From assembly GCA_036244855.1 (NCBI GenBank), contig BQKZ01002173.1, forward strand, positions 8,816-31,932: a stretch of DNA of 23,117 nt, read 5' to 3'. Origin of the DNA: Temnopleurus reevesii. Taxonomy: Eukaryota; Echinodermata; Echinoidea; Temnopleuroida; Temnopleuridae. Positions 19,733 to 23,117 of the stretch are shown piece after piece (the first letter of the stretch is position 1; each line of letters begins with the position of its first letter). A program made the translations under genes and the position numbers. The notes under the pieces were generated by a model. It was not told the DNA's origin. It saw only the letters and a list, made by a program, of their open reading frames with translations, and did not search any database.

Positions 19733-21848
19733 GGAAATAAGGGAGGTTGAGGATATTGCAAATGACAAAGAGGGAAAGAAGAAAGGAATTTGAAAATGAG
19801 GAAGGATTTAAGGATGAGGAAGTAGCATAGGAGAGAAAGCAATAAAGAAAGTAAAACACAAAAAAAATCATAAAATTAGGAGAAAGGAAATAAAGGAATA
19901 AAATTAGAATTATACATAACTATGAGTACTAGTTAAAGATTTTCACTGAAAATTTCAAAGTATAAGGAGAAACAATATCTCACATTTAATATTTTATAAA
20001 TGTGCACAGAGAACTTTCTTTTTTTACAAGTAAAAATATGACGGCTGTTTTATGGTGATTAATCAATAAATAATAATCTAATAATCTACTAATCATTGAA
20101 AAATAAATGAGTGATACATTTAAGCAATCACAACCAAAAAAAGCAAAATAATAAGGCAATGCCATTCCAAAAACAAAAGTAAGCTAGAAGCTTTAGCCCC
20201 CCAAATTACATGCAGGAATATATCAACAGACACTATAATTTGAAATTATTCCATTCTTACCATTCAATTAAGCAATTATCATAAAAATAAAAGAAAATTA
20301 CTACTTCCAAGTCATGCATATTCCTCAAGTAAACAATACGAACTAAAATTCATCGCACAGATGCATGTAGTCTGACATACGGCATCAAATACAAACACAA
20401 AAGAACACCATTATTTACTTTTAAGAATTAATCTTAGGCACCGGTCACATAGAGGCCCGGAAGCAACAGGATTCAACATAACTCATTGTTAATTCGCAGT
20501 TAACTGCCTCAGAACAAAGAGTCGTGTTGAATCGTGTTGCTTCCGGGGCCCTATGTGACCGGGGCTCTACGCATTATTCTGCAAGCAAAAGTCATCCATG
20601 CTAGAAGCAAGTTCTTGTTGAAAATTATAAGGAGCAACCATTCTTAGTCTGAATGCACAGACCCTTTCAAGGAAGCCTATTCAGTGCCGCCCATTTGTTG
20701 GAATGACTTTGTCTGGAAGTTAAGCCTAGAAGTTGAGCCTCACATAGCTAGATGTTGCATTTTAGCATTAAATTGTGGTATTTTTTTCCCAGAGACACAA
20801 ACCGCTCTTAGGGGGTGTTGCTCAAAATCAACTGCAGATCAACTGCAACTTTACAAATTGTCACGAACATTTCTATTCGCACGCGATATGCGCATTTAAC
20901 AAGACGCGCATGAAACAATGATTTTGATTGGCGCATTCCGATCAACTGCAACTTACGATCAATTGCAACTTTTGAGCAACACCCCCTAAGTGTGTATCAA
21001 GCACTAATTCTCTGACAGTCATTGTAGCAATAGTGCTTTTCATCCACTCACAATCAAGAATTTCCATTGGTGTAGTCGGCACTGACTAATTTGTCGCTGT
21101 GACAAACTTCACAGACTGGTGGTGTTAAGTCTGTGTTTGCAGACTAAGTATTATGCATGCATGCCCAAATACATTCATAGTAGCCTTCATGCAAGGAATT
21201 CTCACCTTTACTGTAGTGTTCAGCACAATGGCACATGTAGATAATATAATAGCATACAGAATGAGGATCAATCAATGGAAAAAGATTGCATTCCAAAACA
21301 CAATATCATATTTTTAATTCACAGCTTTTCAAAATGTCAACATTTTCTTAGGTTTACTTGATTCAAATCATTTCTATCAAATCTTAACTTTCCCCGGTCC
21401 GGAAAATAGAGTGAAATTTTGTTATCCTTATCTCCTGAATGGGTTTAGAAATGTAACTTTGGTCCTTGAAGTCTGCAATATGATCGTGTAATATTTAAAC
21501 GTACATTCTAAATGTACATCGTCCATAATCAATTCTGATTTAAGATGAAATATATGATGTATATTCCAAGCTTAATTTTGTGCTCTTCACTCACAAGCTT
21601 CATAATTAAAAAAATAAAAATGATTCTCAGACAATGATTAGTTTACCTTGGACAGGTGGAGAAACAACGTCCTTGGAATAAATATGTTCCATCATAACAG
21701 CTGATGCAGTTCATGTAGGTCTGATCACAGTCTCTGCACTCAACAGAGCACTGACGACAATCCTTGAACGAAAGCTCGTTGCTCTCATAGAAGCCCTCGG
21801 GACAAGCCTTCACGCACAGCTGCCCATCTCTCAATAGCATGTAGGTAT
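7994..21848 (-). CDS. Furin-like cysteine-rich repeat membrane protein, C-terminal part (PCSK5/PC5B-like), 10 exons
   Basis: The coding sequence joins minus-strand exons 21848-21647, 18841-18744, 17824-17561, 15550-15314, 14517-14319, 12069-11855, 10982-10873, 10567-10384, 9269-9004 and 8098-7994. All introns are GT-AG and all phases match, giving 1880 nt and 625 codons after a leading split codon. The protein part has about ten modules of the furin-like type (CxxC, CHxxCxxC, GPxxxxCxxC), about 79 extracellular cysteines, one transmembrane helix and an acidic cytosolic tail. In the known family, membrane-bound PC5B-type convertases end this way. Their cysteine-rich region tethers or localises the protease, and the acidic tail sorts it through the trans-Golgi network. 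The protease domain is not in the window, so the 5' end is missing. PCSK5-like is inferred from architecture; another furin-repeat receptor remains possible. Confidence 0.85.
8099..9003 (-). other. Intron between exons 9 and 10
   Basis: 905 bp with a clean GTGAGT donor and a strong polypyrimidine acceptor that includes a C12 run (plus-strand G run 8117-8128). I see no additional exon, transposon or RNA gene in it. Open frames that run on from exon 9 into this intron are read-through. Confidence 0.8.
9004..9269 (-). CDS. Exon 9 of window: transmembrane segment and proximal cytosolic tail
   Basis: This 266-nt exon (2 + 88 codons) ends in phase 0. The acceptor is CTTAATACAG/AT and the donor is GGAGAT/GTGAGT. 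After one last extracellular cysteine (HKCPRAYV) and a short linker comes a helix of about 23 hydrophobic residues (GTIVFSVLLVIVIFFVVFGLL, slightly extended at its ends). It is followed by the stop-transfer basic stretch QARSHGK. The cytosolic part has one cysteine, a YVTL tyrosine motif, and an acidic cluster DDDYYEED. In PC5B- and furin-type tails, acidic clusters and tyrosine motifs control Golgi and endosome sorting; the same role here is inferred. Confidence 0.9.
9270..10383 (-). other. Intron between exons 8 and 9, with low-complexity tract
   Basis: About 1.1 kb. It contains a TATA/GATA-like palindromic stretch (about 9590-9670, repeated ATATAC/GTATAT) that ends in an uninterrupted run of 17 G at 9673-9689 on the plus strand. 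A less AT-rich patch at 10110-10290 has a 60-codon plus-strand open frame with no recognisable protein. No exon matching the repeat gene was found. Confidence 0.7.
10384..10567 (-). CDS. Exon 8 of window: last furin-like repeats, atypical CC pairs
   Basis: This 184-nt exon (61 codons + 1) has an acceptor CTTTGACAG/ACT and a donor GACTCTC/GTAAGT. It has 12 cysteines. First comes a standard module (CGLCHDECREC, GPANDQCITC), then an unusual membrane-proximal one with two adjacent-cysteine pairs (CIPCCSD and DCCNYC). One N-glycosylation sequon (NNS) is present. The trailing C joins AT of the next exon to make His. Confidence 0.88.
10740..10857. repeat. Fragment related to the 1669-2254 foldback family
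   Basis: The end AACAGCACATCAATGCCTGG, followed by a TGAAATTCCCCTTTAA tip, resembles the right end of the 1669-2254 element (AACATCAATG ... GGTGAAGTTCCCCTTTAA). Upstream sequence also looks related (TTTTTATCAAATTTTCACAG). Only one arm is apparent. The left boundary is uncertain. Confidence 0.45.
10873..10982 (-). CDS. Exon 7 of window: short furin-like repeat exon
   Basis: This 110-nt exon (2 + 36 codons) ends in phase 0. The acceptor is CTTGTTTCAG/AT and the donor is GAGAAG/GTAATT. It encodes YGPFDCLSC, then CENRCGSGRYF, with 4 cysteines completing the module begun by CQECHELCLTC of the previous exon. About 75 bp around its acceptor (intron plus the first exon bases) is repeated at 11190-11265. 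Confidence 0.87.
11041..11820. repeat. Compound trinucleotide microsatellite region inside an intron
   Basis: Successive CAT/TCA, CAG (11147-11167), CAC/ACC (11387-11545) and GCC-type runs fill most of the intron between exons 6 and 7. Plus-strand open frames here encode poly-His/Pro/Ser and minus-strand ones poly-Met/Asp/Trp. These are accidents of the repeats rather than genes. Confidence 0.85.
11190..11265 (-). pseudogene. Partial duplicate of the exon 7 acceptor region
   Basis: About 75 bp, including the acceptor (AG at 11221-11220), matches 10955-11025 closely. It begins like exon 7 (DYGPFDCL) but diverges after about ten codons into CYHCEN and then runs straight into GAT/GCT trinucleotide repeats. 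It would read acidic and Ala-rich residues until a stop at 11059. No donor site is evident, so it is probably a decayed duplicate or, less likely, an alternative last exon. Confidence 0.55.
11855..12069 (-). CDS. Exon 6 of window: furin-like repeat exon
   Basis: This 215-nt exon (1 + 71 codons + 1) has an acceptor ACAATACAG/G and a donor TTCAG/GTGAGC. It has 12 cysteines: CLRCDDSCQTC, CMSC, CMDDCGSGYF, then CQECHELCLTC. The phases match both neighbours. The next intron is mostly trinucleotide repeat and contains a second, partial copy of the following exon's acceptor region. Confidence 0.9.
12070..12795 (-). other. First part of the exon 5-6 intron
   Basis: No exon is seen. A small inverted pair around 12297-12331 (GCCGCGATTGGT / ACCAATCGGCGG) may form a short hairpin. 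From about 12536 to 12770 the plus strand is strongly pyrimidine-rich, which generates meaningless Phe/Ser/Leu open frames. Confidence 0.6.
12796..12914 (+). mobile_element. Truncated LINE-like 3' tail
   Basis: The segment ends in TTTTAATAAACCTGAATTGA followed by repeated GAATT units. This looks like a non-LTR retrotransposon 3' end with a short-repeat tail. The same sequence recurs at 21982-22100. There is no reverse-transcriptase coding sequence. The family assignment is inferred from the tail style only. Confidence 0.4.
13007..13285 (-). mobile_element. Full-length tRNA-derived SINE
   Basis: On the minus strand it begins GGAGGCGCCGTAGTGTAGTG with a box A-like TAGTGTAGTGG, followed by an anticodon-loop-like CTTTCAA and a box B GGTTCGAATCC. 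These are internal RNA polymerase III promoter elements as in tRNAs. A conserved-looking core follows (GCTGCACTCGACCCAGGTGA) and the 3' tail is of ATT type. The flanks carry a 4-bp repeat ATAA (13003-13006 and 13286-13289). The duplicate segment at about 22186-22195 shows the empty site. It is a retroposon, not a functional tRNA gene. Confidence 0.8.
13915..14133 (-). mobile_element. 5'-truncated SINE of a related family
   Basis: On the minus strand it starts in the SINE core (GCAAGAAATTTACCCATAGT ... GCTGCACTCAACCCAGGTGA) without the tRNA head and runs to GCGCTATATAAAAGCCGTTC and an ATT-rich tail. The core matches the SINE at 13007-13285 at many positions. The first part is cut by the assembly N at 14134, beyond which the core sequence starts again. 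Confidence 0.7.
14134..14134. other. Ambiguous base N at an assembly seam
   Basis: A single N separates two apparently identical stretches, 14009-14132 and 14135-14258. This is what an unmerged overlap between two contig ends looks like. Confidence 0.8.
14135..14258. repeat. Second copy of 14009-14132 (SINE core)
   Basis: About 124 bp repeats the sequence before the N without any difference that I can see, then continues into the intron adjacent to exon 5. It is probably an assembly artefact; the real genome may have one copy. Confidence 0.75.
14319..14517 (-). CDS. Exon 5 of window: furin-like repeat exon
   Basis: This 199-nt exon (2 + 65 codons + 2) has an acceptor CTTTCTTCAG/CG and a donor GAAGG/GTAAGT. 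It has 10 cysteines: ACNEKC, then CRECHESCATC, GPGPQSCTSC, and ECRWDC. The GG overhang joins G of the next exon to make Gly. Two decayed copies of its 5' part lie in the upstream intron at 14631-14934. It starts only about 185 bp from an assembly N at 14134, but the exon itself is intact. Confidence 0.9.
14631..14934 (-). pseudogene. Two decayed partial copies of exon 5 with intron flank
   Basis: A roughly 200-bp unit covering the 5' part of exon 5 and adjacent intron (first copy 14436-14630) is repeated at 14631-14835 and, partly, at 14836-14934. Copy 2 keeps the acceptor (exon-like start 14712) but changes a Cys codon to Phe and hits TAA after about 25 codons. Copy 3 (start 14917) keeps its cysteines but reaches TAG shortly after its GNEC residues. 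Neither has the second half of the exon or a clear donor. Confidence 0.75.
14935..15313 (-). other. Remainder of the exon 4-5 intron
   Basis: AT-rich intron sequence without a recognisable exon or element. A stretch near 15220-15265 (GCGGCCAAAACAGCGAAATT, then CGCAAAAATAAAACC) looks repeat-derived, but I cannot define its limits. Confidence 0.5.
15314..15550 (-). CDS. Exon 4 of window: furin-like repeat exon
   Basis: This 237-nt exon (2 + 78 codons + 1) has an acceptor CCTTTGCAG/AA and a donor ACCA/GTAAGT. It encodes 13 cysteines across one and a half modules: CHSTCLTC, CKSCPVG, CQFGCPVGHY, CDSCGSENCYNC and CVSCKLGFF. The 'GPDQDQC' spacing before CVSC is standard for this repeat. The trailing A joins CG of the next exon to give Thr. 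Confidence 0.9.
15721..16206. mobile_element. Tc1/mariner-like non-autonomous element, about 486 bp
   Basis: The ends CAGTCTATTGCAAAAGTTCA and (reversed) TGAACTTTTGCAAATGACTG-like sequence form a terminal inverted repeat of about 25 bp. Both ends are flanked by TA, the target duplicated by Tc1/mariner transposons. The interior has no open transposase frame, so it is a deletion derivative or a MITE. It lies in the intron between exons 3 and 4. Confidence 0.65.
16677..16837. repeat. Long near-perfect hairpin element
   Basis: The core arms 16697-16754 (AAGGTTCTGGATTAAAACTA ... GCAAAAGTACTATTTGCT) and 16768-16820 (AGCAAATAGTACTTTTGCAG ... CCAGAACCTT) pair almost fully around a loop of about 13 bp. 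A gapped outer match extends it to AATATATACT at 16677 and its reverse ending at 16837. It is probably a young foldback element in the exon 3-4 intron. Confidence 0.8.
17002..17535 (+). repeat. SINE-derived fragment with a tandemly repeated 3' tail
   Basis: A core-like piece at 17002-17039 (AAGAAATTCCTTGAATGCAG) resembles the SINE at 13007-13285 in the opposite orientation. It is followed by units starting AAGGTAGC at 17040, 17157, 17278 and 17373, plus a partial unit near 17431. Each unit contains GCTATAGCCGGGTAATAATG, TCTTGGAAACAC and an ATAAATGT tail. Unit lengths are about 118, 121, 95 and 58 bp, and the final partial unit runs on to the array end at 17535. The array ends about 25 bp from the exon 3 donor. 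Confidence 0.75.
17561..17824 (-). CDS. Exon 3 of window: furin-like repeat exon
   Basis: This 264-nt exon (2 + 87 codons + 1) has an acceptor AAATCCAG/CT and a donor GCTACG/GTAAGC. It has 12 cysteines and contains the clearest furin-like module in the window, CGHCHSSCGTCLGP then CVSC, RCVNEC and GKYFD. The final G joins AA of the next exon to make Glu, continuing YECHSTCLTC. The tandem SINE-tail array at 17040-17535 ends about 25 bp past the donor site. Confidence 0.9.
17909..18037. repeat. Foldback element with GTGGTCTTTAT/ATAAAGACCAC ends
   Basis: CCTGTCTATAAAGACCACC (17909-17927) is inverted at 18019-18037 (GGTGGTCTTTATGGACAGG). Further internal copies of the motif are GTGGTCTTTAACTG and GTGGTCTCTATAGACAG. 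It lies in the intron between exons 2 and 3. It is probably a short non-autonomous repeat. Confidence 0.65.
18410..18500. repeat. GAT/CTG trinucleotide microsatellite
   Basis: A CTGCTG...-type run (18417-18436) is followed by a GATGATGAT run (18463-18500) in the exon 2-3 intron. It gives poly-Asp or poly-Ser open frames that are not genes. Confidence 0.85.
18744..18841 (-). CDS. Exon 2 of window: short furin-like repeat exon
   Basis: This 98-nt exon (1 + 32 codons + 1) has an acceptor TCCCACAG/T and a donor ACAG/GTAACG. It encodes GYTEDDETNHC, then CPLFCNEC and GDC, with 5 cysteines. The phases match both neighbours, making Ser at the upstream join and Ala at the downstream join. Its acceptor sits directly at the end of a roughly 1-kb pyrimidine-rich stretch of the transcript (18845-19870). 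A long open frame that covers this exon in a different frame is accidental. Confidence 0.85.
18845..19870. repeat. About 1 kb purine-rich (plus) / pyrimidine-rich (minus) tract
   Basis: The plus strand is almost entirely A and G, with GGGGAGGA-like motifs and a pure GA dinucleotide run at about 19690-19729. On the transcript strand it is C/U-rich and ends right at the exon 2 acceptor. The 391-codon minus-strand open frame across it is an artefact: all stop codons contain purines, so a pyrimidine strand cannot contain them. Confidence 0.9.
20435..20567. repeat. Hairpin-forming inverted repeat
   Basis: TAGGCACCGGTCACATAGAG, continuing GCCCGGAAGCAACA (20435 onward), pairs with TGTTGCTTCCGGGGCCCTAT, continuing GTGACCGGGGCT (to 20567), over arms of about 48 bp. 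It is GC-richer than its surroundings. It is likely a foldback transposon in the exon 1-2 intron. Confidence 0.75.
20807..20990. mobile_element. Short TIR element, 184 bp, ends CTTAGGGGGTGTTGCTCAAA
   Basis: Perfect inverted ends of about 21 bp (20807-20827 and 20970-20990) flank an interior with repeated subterminal ATCAACTGCA / GATCAATTGCA motifs on both sides. Subterminal repeats are typical of hAT- or Harbinger-like MITEs, but the target duplication is unclear and I assign no superfamily. Confidence 0.75.
21647..21848 (-). CDS. Exon 1 of window: furin-like repeat exon
   Basis: This 202-nt exon has 2 nt completing a codon from an unseen upstream exon, then 66 codons, then a 2-nt overhang (AG). 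The acceptor follows a TTTTCTCTTCAAT tract and the donor is CCAAG/GTAAAC. It encodes 10 cysteines in the furin-like order: CVKACPEGFY, then CRQC, CRDC, CISC and CFSTCP. The overhang joins the next exon to make Ser, giving a CPSGYTED turn typical of the module boundary. An ATG lies 3 codons in, but the acceptor and the open upstream frame show that this is an internal exon rather than a start. It is the most upstream exon I can find; the next 5' exon must lie beyond 23117. Confidence 0.85.
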
Positions 21849-21914
21849 CTATTGAAGAGAAAATTTAGGATTTATGATCTTCCCCCACAAGCTCACCATG
21901 AATATTTTTGTAAT

Positions 21915-21980
21915 CAATTGCCATCATAATCATCATCATCGTCATCATCATCATCTTCATCATCATCATCATCATCATCT
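21915..21980. repeat. CAT/ATC microsatellite at a contig edge
   Basis: A run of CAT repeats with minor interruptions ends at the N at 21981. Simple repeats are common places for assemblies to break. Confidence 0.85.
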
Positions 21981-21981
21981 N
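21981..21981. other. Ambiguous base N at an assembly seam
   Basis: A single N joins the CAT microsatellite to sequence that is a near copy of 12796 onward. This marks a likely scaffold join. Confidence 0.75.
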
Positions 21982-23117
21982 GTAAGATTTTGATTTGATT
22001 ATTTTATGTCTTGCTTGTAAACAAAATGTTATCAATCCTCGGACTTTTTTTTGTACTTTGATGATTATGATTTTAATAAACCTGATTTGAATTGAATTGA
22101 GAAAAACCTGAATTGATAACGTTACCCAAGTTACCAGCTGAGGCACTGCAAACAATAGAAAGAATTCTCTGGCTATGGTGTGCACTCAATAACTGACAAT
22201 AAATTAGGAAAAATCTGCCCACATCACTCCAATAACAAACATGTATGAAATAATTCTTATGAAAATAATGAAATAATGAGGCCCTTGGGACCAGAGACAT
22301 TACCTCTTTATATTGGAAACTTATTCTATCGGGGCCAAAACGCAATATAATACAAAGAAATGGGAGAAGGAAAATTACCTTGTTATATCAGTGCTCTCTA
22401 TAACGCAGTTTGACTGTATTATTATTATTTAAGCTATTGGTATGGCTTGAATAGAAGTCGTTCACAATCTTTTTGATACTGTTTTACGCAATCATTCCCA
22501 GTTTTAAAGATTATCCATTAAGTTCTCACCACTGATCTGAATGTCAAATTGGTCCATATATCAGTACCTTTTATTAGTAATGTTCACTTATTTAATGATT
22601 TGGAATCATATCACAAAATCTAAATTTGCAATATCGTTTTCTTGACCACTGCCATTGCTACAGATCTGGGGCCTGTAACATAAAGAATGCAATTAAACTT
22701 ACAATGAATATTTATCGTAAGTCTATGGCAAAATGTGTACCAAAGAGATGCAACTAATTGCCAGATTAATTGCATCTCTTTTATGTTACAGGCCCCAGGT
22801 ACGCCATTCTTTATTGCATTTCTACTTATATGTGTATTTTTTAAATTTTCAATTATGTGTGTATTCTTTGTATTTTAAATGATCTTTTGTAAATGCATTT
22901 GCAATTCAGCCTTTGGTTGCAAGAAATGATTTTAATAAATTGTGATTCAATAAATAAACCATTACTACATAATAATATAATAATAATGAACGGCTTTTAT
23001 ATAGCGCTTATCAACTCTAAGAATTCTCTAAGCGCTCTTCAATTGCAGCATTATTACCCTGGCTTTAGCCCGGCAGCCACTTCATTAGCGCACTTGGCGT
23101 TTCAAGGAATAAATATT
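21982..23117. repeat. Near copy of 12796-14060
   Basis: It runs in the same order and orientation as 12796-14060, ending in the same SINE core (22975-23117) at the window edge. It lacks the 279-bp SINE and carries an extra 130-bp hairpin element. There is no exon in it. It may be the second haplotype placed by the scaffolder or a true duplication. Confidence 0.8.
22668..22797. mobile_element. 130-bp TIR element absent from the paralogous site
   Basis: The ends GGGGCCTGTAACATAAA and TTTATGTTACAGGCCCC form a perfect 17-bp inverted repeat, with more pairing inside (GATGCAATTAAT-type). At the matching site (about 13741-13753) the sequence reads CAGATCTGGTACG with nothing inserted. Any target duplication is at most 2-4 bp (GG or CTGG-like). 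Confidence 0.8.

Noticed and set aside
18696..19871. 391-codon minus-strand open frame rich in Ser, Pro, Leu and Phe
   Set aside because: It follows a pyrimidine-only strand, where stop codons cannot occur. It has no domain and reads across exon 2 in the wrong frame.
21203..21245. Possible extra exon on the minus strand (CHCAEHYSK then GTGAGA donor)
   Set aside because: The donor is good, but I find no acceptor AG within a sensible distance upstream, and exons 1 and 2 already join in phase without it. It could be a relic.

Overview
This window is eukaryotic nuclear DNA from a marine invertebrate. A sea urchin or another echinoderm is the best guess, and this is inferred from style rather than proven. 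The evidence is: small exons with GT-AG introns, AT-rich flanks, abundant CAT/CAC microsatellites, many short foldback elements, and a tRNA-derived SINE. There are no bacterial operons, CRISPR arrays or standalone RNA genes. Most open frames longer than 60 codons are accidental.

There is one protein-coding gene, on the minus strand, running from about 21848 down to its stop at 7994. I could assemble ten consecutive exons by eye. Every junction has AG/GT borders and every codon phase matches, giving a continuous 625-codon frame of about 618 complete and 7 split codons. The encoded C-terminal part of the protein is about ten furin-like cysteine-rich modules (roughly 79 cysteines), one transmembrane helix, and a cytosolic tail with two acidic clusters. 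This is the layout of the membrane-bound long form of proprotein convertase PCSK5/PC5B-type proteins. The catalytic (subtilisin-like) and P domains would lie beyond 23117 and are not seen, so another membrane protein with furin-like repeats cannot be excluded.

Layout. 1-7593: the region downstream of the gene, AT-rich with no convincing gene, holding several foldback elements (1669-2254, 2577-2772, 3359-3456, 4218-4339) and possibly part of a long 3'UTR. 7594-7993: probable 3'UTR with a 231-bp foldback element. 7994-12069: the last six exons, with an intron (10983-11854) made mostly of trinucleotide repeats. 12070-14318: a large intron with LINE-like tails, SINEs and an assembly seam (N at 14134). 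14319-17824: three exons, two decayed partial copies of one exon, a Tc1/mariner-like short element, a long hairpin and a SINE-tail tandem array. 17825-21848: two more exons separated by an intron with about 1 kb of almost pure purine (plus strand). 21849-23117: intron or upstream sequence that, after the N at 21981, is a near copy of 12796-14060.

The most noteworthy observations are as follows. (1) The two copies of the 12796-14060 region differ by a SINE insertion in one and a hairpin element in the other, which provides natural empty/filled site pairs. This may be a mis-scaffolded second haplotype. (2) There are decayed partial duplications of two exons of the cysteine-rich gene. (3) At least ten distinct foldback elements are packed into 23 kb. 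I see no evidence for a new enzymatic or defence system.
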